36,989 bases of DNA. Origin: Clostridia bacterium. GTDB lineage: Bacteria; Bacillota; Clostridia; Oscillospirales; CAG-272. The stretch covers positions 1 through 36,989 of the forward strand of contig JAFUQU010000019.1 of NCBI GenBank assembly GCA_017472255.1, in the 5' to 3' direction. The stretch's first letter is position 1; each line of letters opens with the position of its first letter. A model generated the notes under the pieces. That model was not told the DNA's origin and made no database searches. It saw only the letters and a list, made by a program, of their open reading frames with translations. Shown one piece after another: positions 9,586 to 19,831 of the stretch. A program made the position numbers and the translations under genes.

Positions 9586-10398
9586 GTGGGAGCTGATACC
9601 AAAGCCTTACGCAGCCGCATTAGAAGCGTAGACTCCACGCTGCATCTGACCAAGGCCATGGGTCTGGTGGCGTCGTCGAAGATCCGCCGCGCCACGGAAG
9701 CCATGGTAAAGAGCCGTGAATACGTTGCGTCGGTGCAGTCGGTCATCGAGCGTCTGGCGTCCTCCCGCGAGTGTATGCGCAGTCCGTATATGCAGGTTCG
9801 CAGCAGCGAACTCTCTCGGACGCGGATTATCGTGATCGCGGGCGACCGAGGTCTTGCGGGCGGCTACAACGCGAACATCTTCCGCTTCACGGCAGCCTAC
9901 GCGGGCGCGCAGTTCATCCCGATCGGCAAACGCGCCTGCGACAAATTCGGCGAAGGCATCCTCAGTGCGGAGCACTGCACCGCCGCCGACATCTCAACGC
10001 TTTCCCACCGTCTCTGCGCCGAATTCGCCTCCGGCGAATTCGACCGTCTGGGCATCATCTCCACGCGCTATGTATCGATGCTGTCTCAGGAGCCGTTCAT
10101 CCAATGGCTTCTCCCGCTTACAAAAGCAGACGGCGTTCCCTCCTCCGGCACAATCCTCTTTGAGCCGGACGAAATCGACATCCTGAACGCCGCCGTCCCA
10201 ACCTACGTGACCGGTCTAATCGTAGGCGCCGTCCGCGAAAGCTTTACCTCCGAGGTCGCCGCCCGCCGCACCGCCATGGATTCCGCCGGCAAAAACGCCG
10301 CCGAAATGATCGACCGTCTCCAGCTCCAATACAACCGCGCCCGCCAGGGTGCTATCACTCAGGAGATTACTGAGATTGTGGCGGGGGCTGGAAATTAG
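9586..10398 (+). CDS. atpG: F0F1 ATP synthase subunit gamma (GTG start)
   Basis: The 270-residue central shaft has the expected paired terminal helices: RIRSVDSTLHLTKAMGLVAS near the N-terminus and NRARQGAITQEITEIVAGAG at the C-terminus. It starts with GTG at 9586, six bases after the atpA stop region, with AAAGG 10 nt upstream; the nearby ATG at 9579 meets a stop within five codons. Length is slightly below the usual 280-290. Unlike every other junction in this operon, its stop is followed by a 378-bp gap before the next gene. Confidence 0.94.
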   Translation: MGADTKALRSRIRSVDSTLHLTKAMGLVASSKIRRATEAMVKSREYVASVQSVIERLASSRECMRSPYMQVRSSELSRTRIIVIAGDRGLAGGYNANIFRFTAAYAGAQFIPIGKRACDKFGEGILSAEHCTAADISTLSHRLCAEFASGEFDRLGIISTRYVSMLSQEPFIQWLLPLTKADGVPSSGTILFEPDEIDILNAAVPTYVTGLIVGAVRESFTSEVAARRTAMDSAGKNAAEMIDRLQLQYNRARQGAITQEITEIVAGAGN

Positions 10399-12431
<2,033 letters not shown>

Positions 12432-12432
12432 A

Positions 12433-12470
12433 GAAAAAGGCAGGGCGCCGCTTACGCGGCGCCCTGCCCT
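12433..12470. terminator. Shared terminator, atp operon and sugar-binding lipoprotein gene
   Basis: GGCAGGGCGCCGC (12439-12451) and GCGGCGCCCTGCC (12456-12468) form a 13-bp stem. The T-tract is clear on the minus strand (CCTTTTT) and weak on the plus strand. Confidence 0.82.
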
Positions 12471-12481
12471 GCTTTATGCGA

Positions 12482-13963
12482 TTACTGGTCGTAGTTGTCG
12501 AAGGTTTCAAACACGCTTTCGTAGTGTGCCTTCACTGCCTCGATGTTGGAAGCGTAGTAGGAGGCGAAGGTAGCTTCCCCTTTCTGCACCAGCGTTTCGA
12601 TGACGAAGCCGAAGCCCTTCCAGTTGTCGTAGATGTAACCGAAGTCGTAGACACGCTTGCTCATGACATAGTCGATCATGGCGATGGATTCATCGTCACG
12701 GGCGCCCTTCTGCTTGAGGGCGATTTCGTAGTAGATCGGGATTACATTGCGGTAGGTCTCGGCGTTCAGCGCCTCGGTGATGATGCCGGCGCGCTCGGTA
12801 TTCACCACGGTCTTGGGGATGGACATGGTGGTGAAGCCACCGTCCACGATGGTGATGTAATCTTCCTGCTCCTCATCCCACTTCGGATAGGGGATGATGC
12901 CGTAGTCGTGATCCACGTCGCGCAGGTAGTTGATGCCCGATTCCAGCATAGCGCTGGCAAACAGCGTCGTGCCCTCCGCCAGCTTTTCAACGCCGATGTA
13001 GTTGCGGTTTCCGGCGCTGTTGTAGTAGGTGGTATCGTAGCAAGTGCCGTCGGAGTTGACGCAGACGTCGATGAGCTTCTGGATGGTGTCGTTGGTCTTT
13101 TCCACGTTCATCACGACCTCGCCGTCTTCGATGATCATGCCGCCGAAGCTCCAGAGATACGCGCCGATGTTGCTGGCAACGGAGGTGGTGTATCCGAAGA
13201 AGTCCTCCACCGTGTCAACCTCATTGTTCATGTTCAGGTCGCGGTAAATATCCTTGGTATAGGTGTGCAGCGCATCGATGGTCCATTTTCCGTCGTAAAC
13301 CAGCTCGTACAGATCGGGAATCTTGTAGGATTCGGCTTCAACCTTATCGAAATAGATCGAATAGGTACGTCCGATGGTGGTCAGGCAGAAATCGCCCACC
13401 GCCTGGAAATGCTTGCCGTTATAGGTCAGACATTCGGTATTGGACGGCGACCACCAGGGCTGGTCGAAGTTGATGTACGGGATATCGTGCAGGTTGTAAA
13501 GCACCTCGCCCATGACCCACTTGTTGGCTTCGATGGTGTGTTCGCAAAGCAGCTGGTAAGTGTCGTCACCCGCCGTTACCGAGCGGAGCACGTCGCTGGC
13601 CATTGCCTGCCAGTCCTGAGAATCGAAGACCAGCTTCACATTGAAGCGATCCTCCACCGCCTTGTTGCGGTCGTAAATGGCGTCGCTGAGGCTTTCGCCG
13701 GTGGTTTCCTCGGTGTAGAAGCCAGTTTCGCAGTAGGTGTTGATGCCGATGAGGAATTCCTCGCCGCCGAAGTCCGCCTCGGGCAGATCATCCTGCGCCG
13801 CCGCGTGGGCGTCGAAGAAACTCAGCTCCTTGGTATCGACGGGCTGGGCTGTCGTGCCGCCGGATACGGTGGTATCCGTAGACTGCGACGGCGTGTCAGA
13901 ACAGGAAAGGGCTGTGGTCAGCAAAGTGGTAAACAGCAGTATTAGAGAAATTTTGCGTTTCAT
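12482..13963 (-). CDS. Extracellular solute-binding lipoprotein (ABC sugar-type), orphan
   Basis: A 493-residue lipoprotein. A signal peptide ends in the lipobox LTTALSC with C21 as lipidation site, followed by a Ser/Thr-rich linker (about 22-40). The rest resembles family-1 extracellular sugar-binding proteins: an N-terminal alpha/beta lobe with EDRFNVKL, a middle region with FWGGMIIEDGE-like strands, and aromatic residues suited to sugar stacking (for example DQPWW). It should deliver an oligosaccharide to an ABC importer, but no permease or ATPase is adjacent, so it must share a transporter elsewhere or act as a sensor. GGAGG precedes the ATG. The divergent AraC gene is its likely regulator. 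Confidence 0.82.
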   Translation of the reverse strand: MKRKISLILLFTTLLTTALSCSDTPSQSTDTTVSGGTTAQPVDTKELSFFDAHAAAQDDLPEADFGGEEFLIGINTYCETGFYTEETTGESLSDAIYDRNKAVEDRFNVKLVFDSQDWQAMASDVLRSVTAGDDTYQLLCEHTIEANKWVMGEVLYNLHDIPYINFDQPWWSPSNTECLTYNGKHFQAVGDFCLTTIGRTYSIYFDKVEAESYKIPDLYELVYDGKWTIDALHTYTKDIYRDLNMNNEVDTVEDFFGYTTSVASNIGAYLWSFGGMIIEDGEVVMNVEKTNDTIQKLIDVCVNSDGTCYDTTYYNSAGNRNYIGVEKLAEGTTLFASAMLESGINYLRDVDHDYGIIPYPKWDEEQEDYITIVDGGFTTMSIPKTVVNTERAGIITEALNAETYRNVIPIYYEIALKQKGARDDESIAMIDYVMSKRVYDFGYIYDNWKGFGFVIETLVQKGEATFASYYASNIEAVKAHYESVFETFDNYDQ

Positions 13964-13992
13964 GATGTACCTCCATTATTTAATTCAACAAT

Positions 13993-14021
13993 AGTATAGC
14001 ACATCGCGCCCCACCCATCAA
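13993..14021 (-). promoter_or_regulatory. Promoter of the sugar-binding lipoprotein gene
   Basis: On the minus strand TTGATG (14016-14021), a 17-bp spacer and TATACT (13993-13998). Confidence 0.75.
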
Positions 14022-14074
14022 GTCGCTTACTTGGCATAAAACTGCGCTATTTTCGCATTCGTTTCAAAAAAAGG

Positions 14075-14103
14075 TTGACAAGCGCGCAAAAATGCGGTAT
14101 CCT
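14075..14103 (+). promoter_or_regulatory. Promoter of the AraC gene at 14125, with palindrome in the spacer
   Basis: TTGACA (14075-14080), a 17-bp spacer and TATCCT (14098-14103). The spacer holds CGCA-AAAA-TGCG (14085-14096), a possible operator. A related TGCG-N7-CGCA lies at 14043-14057 between the two divergent promoters. Confidence 0.75.
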
Positions 14104-14124
14104 ATTATCAGGGGGGGATTCATC

Positions 14125-14952
14125 ATGAACGTGGAAACCAAGTGGATTGATCAATTTGACGACTTCCGCGAAACCAGCTATTATTTTCAGCTTACGCTGG
14201 GACGGGAGCTTTATTCCGGCAGACACAACCACGAATTTTATGAAATTCTGTATTTTGTCAGCGGCAGCTGTGTTCATGAGGTGGACGGAACGCTGCTGCA
14301 ATTGCAGGAGGGGAGCCTTCTGCTGCTGTCGCCGCCCCGGGTGCATCGTTCCCTGTCGCAGGCGGACAATACCAACTTAGCCGTTCTTTCGGTGACGGTG
14401 GAAGAAATGCGGAAATTTCTCATGCCCTACGGGTTTGACGATCTGCCCGGCGGGATGCTGTCTTTGACGGTGCGCCCGGACGAGCGCCCCCGGCTGAACC
14501 GCCTGTCCCGGGAAGGGCTGACGGTGGATGAAGCTGCGTTTCCGCAGCGTATGCGGCTGATGCTTGGACAGCTGCTGTCCATTGGTCTGGAGCAGGATGA
14601 CGGACGGGAACAGATGCCCGCCGGCTTCACCCGCATTCTCGCGCAGATGAACACGCTGGAAAACGCGGCGGAGGGAATCGACGCCTTTCTGCGAATCTCC
14701 AATTTCAGCCACTCCCAGCTATGCCGCCTGACCCGGCGCTGGCTGAACATGACGCCCGGGCAGTATGTCAACGACGTCCGCCTGCGCCATGCTTACGAGA
14801 TGATCGCCTACTCTGAGCTGGATTATGAGACGATCTGCGAAACGGTTGGCTTCTCCAGCTTCAGCCACTTCTGCAAGCTCATTCAGAAAGCCTATCACAT
14901 GACCCCGGCGAAAATCCGCCTGCAAGCCGCAAAGCAGGCTCGTACCATATGA
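14125..14952 (+). CDS. AraC-family transcriptional regulator
   Basis: A 275-residue regulator with an N-terminal cupin-like sensor (HNHEFYEILYF, about 34-44) and a C-terminal pair of helix-turn-helix motifs (about 180-270; FSSFSHFCKLIQKAYHMTPA in the second). The ATG at 14125 is used because the promoter -10 box lies at 14098-14103; an earlier in-frame ATG at 14092 precedes the transcription start. A purine-rich GGGGGGG serves as the ribosome site. Its position, divergent from the sugar-binding lipoprotein gene, suggests control of that gene by an oligosaccharide ligand. Confidence 0.87.
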   Translation: MNVETKWIDQFDDFRETSYYFQLTLGRELYSGRHNHEFYEILYFVSGSCVHEVDGTLLQLQEGSLLLLSPPRVHRSLSQADNTNLAVLSVTVEEMRKFLMPYGFDDLPGGMLSLTVRPDERPRLNRLSREGLTVDEAAFPQRMRLMLGQLLSIGLEQDDGREQMPAGFTRILAQMNTLENAAEGIDAFLRISNFSHSQLCRLTRRWLNMTPGQYVNDVRLRHAYEMIAYSELDYETICETVGFSSFSHFCKLIQKAYHMTPAKIRLQAAKQARTI

Positions 14953-14980
14953 GACAGGTGCCTTTCGGCACCTGTCTCAT
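14949..14980. terminator. Convergent terminator hairpin (AraC gene / GH16 gene)
   Basis: GAGACAGGTGCC (14951-14962), loop TTTC, GGCACCTGTCTC (14967-14978). It includes the last base pairs around the TGA stop of the AraC gene. T-tracts are short on both sides. Confidence 0.65.
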
Positions 14981-14986
14981 TCATAT

Positions 14987-15814
14987 TCAACCCTTTACTT
15001 CGTCGAACACACGCACATAATCCACCACAAAGGTGTCGCCCACGGCCAGCTTTGCGGCGTCGCTGGCGCAATGGTTTGCGCCGCGATAACCCTGCACCTC
15101 GGTGGAAATCAGGATGAACTGCGGAATCTGCGACACCGGACCGTCCACGTGACCGTCCTCCACGCCGTCGATGTAATAGGTGTAGCCGTCCTCATTCCAG
15201 AGCATGGCGAAGGTGTGGTATTCGTCCAGATTCAGCCCGGACGCGCCCTTACCGGTATCGACGCGCACATGGTCGGGACCGTAGCCGCCGTAATGGTTGC
15301 AGTGATGGATGCAGTTTCCCGGGCTGAAAGACTCCATAATGTCGTTCTCGATGCCGGAGAATTCCGGGTCAAGGCTGCTGCCGATGACCGGCGACTGGAG
15401 CCAGAACGCCGACCACCAGCCGTCCTTCTTCTGTAATTTGCAACGGCACTCGAAATAGCCGTATTTTTTCAGGAATTTGTGCTGATTCAGCTTGCCGATG
15501 GGCCAGACCAGACCGCCTCCGAAGGTGGGCTTATCCGACACCGCCGCGTCCATGAAGTTGTACCCCGTCTGAAGCTGGGACGAACAGATTTCGCCGTCCT
15601 TTTCGTAGACGGTGAATACCGCGTTGGAGCTGCCATCCAGCGCGACGCCCTCCGTGCCCCATGTGATGTGGCGCTTGCCCATCATGCACAGGCGGTAGTC
15701 CCATTTTGTCATGTCCAGCTCGGTTCCGTCGAACTCGTCGTTCCAGATCAGCTTCCATTGCTTCCCGTCGGGGAGCCAGCTGGGGACATGACCTTCCACT
15801 TCGTATTTCTGCAT
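14987..15814 (-). CDS. GH16-family endo-beta-glucanase/laminarinase, no signal peptide
   Basis: A 275-residue jelly-roll glycosidase that cleaves beta-1,3 or beta-1,3/1,4-linked glucans or galactans. The catalytic motif is E156-N157-D158-I159-M160-E161 (nucleophile E156, acid/base E161). Flanking GH16 blocks are WNDEFDG (24-30) and WWSAFWLQS (133-141), the latter contributing aromatic subsites. GGAGG lies 8 nt before the ATG at 15814; an upstream in-frame ATG at 15874 lies in the promoter zone. No signal peptide or lipobox is visible, so the enzyme should act in the cytoplasm on imported fragments. The divergent AraC gene probably controls it. Confidence 0.9.
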   Translation of the reverse strand: MQKYEVEGHVPSWLPDGKQWKLIWNDEFDGTELDMTKWDYRLCMMGKRHITWGTEGVALDGSSNAVFTVYEKDGEICSSQLQTGYNFMDAAVSDKPTFGGGLVWPIGKLNQHKFLKKYGYFECRCKLQKKDGWWSAFWLQSPVIGSSLDPEFSGIENDIMESFSPGNCIHHCNHYGGYGPDHVRVDTGKGASGLNLDEYHTFAMLWNEDGYTYYIDGVEDGHVDGPVSQIPQFILISTEVQGYRGANHCASDAAKLAVGDTFVVDYVRVFDEVKG

Positions 15815-15846
15815 ATCGTTTGCCTCCGTTATCGAAAAATTATCGC

Positions 15847-15887
15847 TTGACAATCCGTCTCGCTTGTGATACAATGGTATTATACCA
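15847..15887. promoter_or_regulatory. Divergent promoters with shared palindromic operator
   Basis: The plus-strand promoter for the AraC gene is TTGACA (15847-15852), 17 bp, TACAAT (15870-15875). The minus-strand GH16 promoter has TATAAT (15879-15884) with a weak -35. The palindrome TGGTAT-T-ATACCA (15875-15887) overlaps both -10 regions, so a regulator bound there would affect both genes. Confidence 0.65.
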
Positions 15888-15943
15888 CGATTTCCGCCCG
15901 ATTGCTATACAGAATCTTAGCAAAAAACTTTAGAAATCTTATC

Positions 15944-16744
15944 ATGAATCTGACTTTTCCCCTGCCGACCCTGACCGGGCTTGGCATCTACAATTCCGAC
16001 AGCATTTCCCGCGCCCGGGGAAGCGTCTCCAACCCGCGCACCACCGTGTGGTACGAGCTGGAGCTTCCCACCGACGACGGCGGCACCTCCTTCATCGACG
16101 GCGCGGAGTTTCCCATCCGACGGGATCACCTGCTCTGCATCCATCCGGGGCAGGAGCGGTACACCCGCTTCCCTTTCCGGTGCTATTACGTTCATTTTTC
16201 GGCGGAGGGCGAACTCTGCGGGATGCTGGACAATCTGCCGCCCCGCATTCAGATGTCGGACGTGAAGCACGCCGAGCGGCTCTTCCACGACATCATCAAC
16301 GCCGCCGGAGGAAGCGATGAAGACAAGCTGATCATTCACAGCCGTCTTTTGGAGCTGATTTGGCTCATTCGCGCCGACAGCCGCCGCACCTCCGTCACCA
16401 GTTTCCCCGACAGCGAGCTGATCGCCGCCGCCCTCGATTACATCGACCGGCACATCGATCAGCCCATCACGCTGGAATCGCTGGCCGCCAGCCAGCACGT
16501 CAGCCCGGTCTATTTCCACCGCCTGTTCAAGAATGCCGTCGGCGTCACGCCTTACCGCTTTATTTTGGACAAAAAGCTCTCCATCGCGAAGAATCAGCTG
16601 CTGATGACCAGCAAATCCTGTTTGGACATCGCGCTGGGGCTGGGATTCACGTCGCAGTCGTACTTCAATTATACCTTCCGGAAGGAAGTGGGCGTCAGCC
16701 CGCTGCAATATCGCAAGCGATGGTATATGAAATATCCGGAGTAA
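15944..16744 (+). CDS. AraC-family transcriptional regulator (divergent from GH16 gene)
   Basis: The 266-residue protein has an N-terminal cupin-type sensor region (about 1-150) and a C-terminal AraC DNA-binding domain: ITLESLAASQHVSPVYFHRL in the first helix-turn-helix and LGFTSQSYFNYTFRKEVGVS in the second. The ATG at 15944 fits the fold start but has no good ribosome site; the in-frame ATG at 15866 is upstream of the predicted transcript start. It is divergent from the GH16 gene and probably regulates it. Confidence 0.83.
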   Translation: MNLTFPLPTLTGLGIYNSDSISRARGSVSNPRTTVWYELELPTDDGGTSFIDGAEFPIRRDHLLCIHPGQERYTRFPFRCYYVHFSAEGELCGMLDNLPPRIQMSDVKHAERLFHDIINAAGGSDEDKLIIHSRLLELIWLIRADSRRTSVTSFPDSELIAAALDYIDRHIDQPITLESLAASQHVSPVYFHRLFKNAVGVTPYRFILDKKLSIAKNQLLMTSKSCLDIALGLGFTSQSYFNYTFRKEVGVSPLQYRKRWYMKYPE

Positions 16745-16785
16745 AAAAACACGCCCATGCGAACGCATGGGCGTGTCCATTTTAT
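16743..16785. terminator. Convergent terminator (AraC gene / MFS gene)
   Basis: ACACGCCCATGCG (16749-16761), AA loop, CGCATGGGCGTGT (16764-16776), with A-rich sequence on one side and TTTTATT on the other, so it can serve both strands. Confidence 0.8.
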
Positions 16786-18011
16786 TCCTCATTCTCCGCC
16801 AGAAACCGCTTCCAGCGCATGACGCAGTACACGCATACCGCCGTTCCGACGGCGGCCACGACAAACCACGTCACAATCGTGAAGTGCCAGCCGAAGCTCT
16901 CCTCCAGCACCGCCACAAAGTAAGTGGAAATGCTGCTTCCTACATATGTAAATGCGTTGAGCAGACCGGAAATCGTGGAAACCTTGCCGTACTTTCGGAA
17001 ATACGGCGGAACGCGGCTGATCAGCATCAGGTTCACGCCGTGCATACAGCCGGTAATCAGCGCCATCATAACCACTGCGGCGGCGGGGCTTTTGTCGAAC
17101 AGCGGAATCAGCGCCAGCGCTGCCGCCGCGCCGGTGCCGAACAGGACGGCGGCGGTTACGACCTCGTTGTTCAGCTTTCTTTGAATCGCTGCGGCGGCGT
17201 TGTAGCTGAACACGCCGAAGATCGGCAGAACGATGCCCGTGAGAATCGACACGGAGGACGAGAAGCTGAAGGTGTCCGCGATAAGGGTTGGCATCCACGT
17301 GGTCACGCCGTCCCGGAGAATGCCCTGAAGGATGATCACAACCGCCATGGGAATCAGCATCAGCATGATTGTCCGGTTGCGCAGGATGGACGGGCTGTCA
17401 TCGTCCGCAGAAGGCTTCTTCGGCTGAGCGTCGCCCTTCGGCGCAAGCAAATGCCACGCCAGCGCCATCAGCAGCGCGCCGACCGCGCCGATAAAGAAAA
17501 TCGTCTTCCAGCCCGACAGCTCGATGCAGACCGGCGCAAGCAGATAAACCACGATCGTCGCCGCCGAGCTTGCCGCAGAAACCCATACGCAGGCGCGGTT
17601 GTAGTTTTCCTTGTCCAGGTGCGTGACCATCATCCGCACCAGCGGCGGCCAGAACATCGCCTGACAGAAGCCGTTCACGCCCCAAAGCAGGGTCATGGCG
17701 GCGATGCTTCCCATGAAGGGCATCAGGATATTGCAGACGGCGGTGGCGGTCATGCCGATGATGATCAACAGGCGGGGCTTGACCTTATCGCCGATGAAGC
17801 CGCTGATCAACTGTCCCACGCCGTAGGTGAAGAAAGCGGCGGTGCTGACCATGCCCGCCTGGCGCTTGGTAACGGTCATGTCGTCGATGATTTCGGTGAT
17901 AACCGCGCCGTAATTGATGCGGGTCAGGTAGCTGGTGAAATATACCATCGTGCAGAGCGACATAAACAGGAAGATTCTGCGCCCTTCCTTTGTCTTCATT
18001 AATGTTGTCAT
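16782..18011 (-). CDS. MFS transporter, OPA (organophosphate:phosphate antiporter)-like
   Basis: A 409-residue membrane protein with about 12 transmembrane segments and a central cytoplasmic loop (about 190-215, KKPSADDDS). The N-terminal segment SYLTRINYGAVITEII and the GLLNAFTYVGSSIST segment near helix 11 resemble GlpT/UhpT/UhpC-type OPA carriers that exchange a phosphorylated C3 or C6 compound for phosphate. Its ATG (18011) shares one base with the stop of the DeoR gene (TAATG), so both are translated from one message; AGAGGA is the ribosome site. The DeoR partner and nearby phosphodiesterase also suggest phosphorylated substrates. UhpC-like sensing is an alternative. Confidence 0.82.
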   Translation of the reverse strand: MTTLMKTKEGRRIFLFMSLCTMVYFTSYLTRINYGAVITEIIDDMTVTKRQAGMVSTAAFFTYGVGQLISGFIGDKVKPRLLIIIGMTATAVCNILMPFMGSIAAMTLLWGVNGFCQAMFWPPLVRMMVTHLDKENYNRACVWVSAASSAATIVVYLLAPVCIELSGWKTIFFIGAVGALLMALAWHLLAPKGDAQPKKPSADDDSPSILRNRTIMLMLIPMAVVIILQGILRDGVTTWMPTLIADTFSFSSSVSILTGIVLPIFGVFSYNAAAAIQRKLNNEVVTAAVLFGTGAAAALALIPLFDKSPAAAVVMMALITGCMHGVNLMLISRVPPYFRKYGKVSTISGLLNAFTYVGSSISTYFVAVLEESFGWHFTIVTWFVVAAVGTAVCVYCVMRWKRFLAENEE

Positions 18012-18784
18012 TATTCCTCTCCCATAATCAGTTCGATGCCTTTTTCCCGCCACAGATTGGCGACCCGTCGGTCGAGGGCGCTGTCGGTGACTACCGCGTC
18101 CACCTCATCCAGTTCGCAAATGCGGATGGGCGCGTTGCTCTCGAATTTGCTGCTGTCCGCCAGCACGTAGGTGTGGTCGGAGATGCCGATCATCCCCCGG
18201 TACATATTGTACAGCTCGCCGATGGTGATCGCCACGCCGCATCGCAGCGACAGCGTGGACGGAAAGATGAAGCATTTGCTCACATGAAGGCGGCGCAGGG
18301 TTTCCTCCGCGATAAATCCGCCGTAATAATGCTCCGCCGCCACATAATCGCCGCCCACCGCCCGCAGGCAGAACCCGCTCTTTTCGGCAAGGATGTCCAG
18401 CACGTCTTTGGAATAGGTGACTACCGTCAGCTCCTGAAAGTGCTTTGCCAGAATCGTGGCAAATTCAATGGCTGTACTGCCCGTGTCCACGGCGATCACG
18501 TCCTTCTCCCGAATCAGGCGCATAGCCGTTTCGCACAGTTCCCGCTTTTTGTCCACATTCTCGTCCACACGCTGTGCCAGCGCCGCGAAGGCGTGCTCCG
18601 GGTCGCCAATCGCCATGGCGCCGCCATGGACGCGCAGCAGCTTATTGTACGCCTCCAGATGGGCTAAATCCCGCCGCACCGTCTCGGTGGAAACGCCGAA
18701 CCGCTCCGTCAGCTCAGTGACCGTCACCGACTGCTGGGCCTCCAGCAGGGTTAATATCGCTTTGTATCGTTCGTTCGCAAACAT
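18011..18784 (-). CDS. DeoR/GlpR-family transcriptional regulator
   Basis: A 257-residue regulator with an N-terminal DeoR helix-turn-helix (VTVTELTERFGVSTETVRRD, 20-39, followed by RVHGGA) and a C-terminal sugar-phosphate isomerase-like effector domain (DTGSTA, TYSKDVLDIL, GGDYV). Such proteins usually repress sugar or polyol phosphate uptake genes and release DNA on binding a phosphorylated sugar. It is the first gene of an operon with the OPA-type transporter. GGAGG lies 9 nt before the ATG. Confidence 0.92.
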   Translation of the reverse strand: MFANERYKAILTLLEAQQSVTVTELTERFGVSTETVRRDLAHLEAYNKLLRVHGGAMAIGDPEHAFAALAQRVDENVDKKRELCETAMRLIREKDVIAVDTGSTAIEFATILAKHFQELTVVTYSKDVLDILAEKSGFCLRAVGGDYVAAEHYYGGFIAEETLRRLHVSKCFIFPSTLSLRCGVAITIGELYNMYRGMIGISDHTYVLADSSKFESNAPIRICELDEVDAVVTDSALDRRVANLWREKGIELIMGEE

Positions 18785-18813
18785 TCAAACATACCTCCAC
18801 ATAAACACACAAC

Positions 18814-18842
18814 AGTATACCACAGAAACCCTCCCATGTCAA
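18814..18842 (-). promoter_or_regulatory. Promoter of the DeoR-MFS operon
   Basis: On the minus strand TTGACA (18837-18842), a 17-bp spacer and TATACT (18814-18819). Confidence 0.83.
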
Positions 18843-18886
18843 GGGGTTGGCGAAGAATTTTTCGAACGATTTTTTCTGAAAATCCC

Positions 18887-18915
18887 TTGACATCAGGAAT
18901 CCGGCGTGCTATAAT
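18887..18915 (+). promoter_or_regulatory. Promoter of the phosphodiesterase-superfamily gene
   Basis: TTGACA (18887-18892), a 17-bp spacer and TATAAT (18910-18915). Both divergent promoters carry CCTTGACAT at the -35 box, 44 bp apart. Confidence 0.87.
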
Positions 18916-18992
18916 AGGCGTGTGCGATTGGTTGGGTTTTGTTTGAATCCCGACCGAATAATTCTGAATGAAATCCAAAGGAGATTATCATT

Positions 18993-19760
18993 ATGGGAAA
19001 AGTTATCCTCATTCTCGTGGACGGTATGCGTCCGGACGGTCTGATGCAGTGCGGCAATCCCCGCCTTGAAAAGCTGCTTGAGGGCAGTTCCTACACCCTC
19101 GGCGCGCGGACGGTCATGCCCTCCGTCACCCTGCCCTGCCATATGTCCCTCTTTCACAGCGTCGATCCCGACCGCCACGGCATCATCTGCAACACCTACA
19201 CCCCCATGGTGCGCCCGATGGAGGGTCTGTTCGAGCGTTTGAAGGCGGCAGGCAAGAAATCCGGCTTCTACTACAGCTGGGAGCAGCTGCGCGATCTGGC
19301 GCGGTTCGATACGCTGAACGAATCGCTGCTCAAGAACCTGCACCAGCAGCCCGACACCGACAAAACCCTCACCGCCCGCGCTGTCGAGTACATCAAGGCG
19401 GAGTCCCCCGACTTCATGTTCCTCTACATGGGCGAGACCGACGAGGTCGGTCACAAGTACGGCTGGATGAGCCCGGAATATCTGGCGAAAATCAGCAGCG
19501 CAGTGGACAACGTACTGGCGCTGGATGAAGCCTTCGCCGACGAGTACACGCTGATTCTCATCGCCGACCACGGCGGACACGGACGCGGACACGGCTCGGA
19601 TATGGCGGAGGACATGACCATTCCGGTGGTCTTCCGGGGCGCTGGCGTCAGCGGCAGAGAGCTGGGCGAGGTTTCGATCAAGGACATCGCGCCCACCATC
19701 GCGTCCATCACAGGCGCGACGCCCGCCGACGAATGGGAAGGAAAAATCGTCGAATTCTGA
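18993..19760 (+). CDS. Alkaline phosphatase superfamily / type I phosphodiesterase-like hydrolase
   Basis: A 255-residue metal-dependent phosphoester hydrolase of the nucleotide pyrophosphatase/phosphodiesterase type. Predicted two-metal residues are D10 (LVDGMRPDG), nucleophile T46 (SVTLPCH), D150 and H154 (GETDEVGH), and D192, H193 and H200 (ADHGGHGRGHG). No signal peptide is present, unlike classical secreted members, so a cytoplasmic phosphodiester or sugar-phosphate substrate is likely. AAAGGAG precedes the ATG. It is divergent from the DeoR-OPA operon and might be in the same regulon. Confidence 0.87.
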   Translation: MGKVILILVDGMRPDGLMQCGNPRLEKLLEGSSYTLGARTVMPSVTLPCHMSLFHSVDPDRHGIICNTYTPMVRPMEGLFERLKAAGKKSGFYYSWEQLRDLARFDTLNESLLKNLHQQPDTDKTLTARAVEYIKAESPDFMFLYMGETDEVGHKYGWMSPEYLAKISSAVDNVLALDEAFADEYTLILIADHGGHGRGHGSDMAEDMTIPVVFRGAGVSGRELGEVSIKDIAPTIASITGATPADEWEGKIVEF

Positions 19761-19761
19761 C

Positions 19762-19791
19762 TTGACAATCCCACCGTGCCTGTGCTATAAT
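19762..19791 (+). promoter_or_regulatory. Promoter of the patatin gene
   Basis: TTGACA (19762-19767), an 18-bp spacer and TATAAT (19786-19791), two bases after the preceding stop codon. Confidence 0.8.
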
Positions 19792-19831
19792 ATATAATAT
19801 TGTAAAAAAAGATCACAGGAGCGATGGATTC

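Noticed and set aside
12476..13945. 489-codon plus-strand frame across the sugar-binding lipoprotein gene
   Set aside because: The minus-strand gene has a lipobox, ribosome site, promoter and terminator. The plus frame is Val/Asp/His-rich and starts inside the terminator region.
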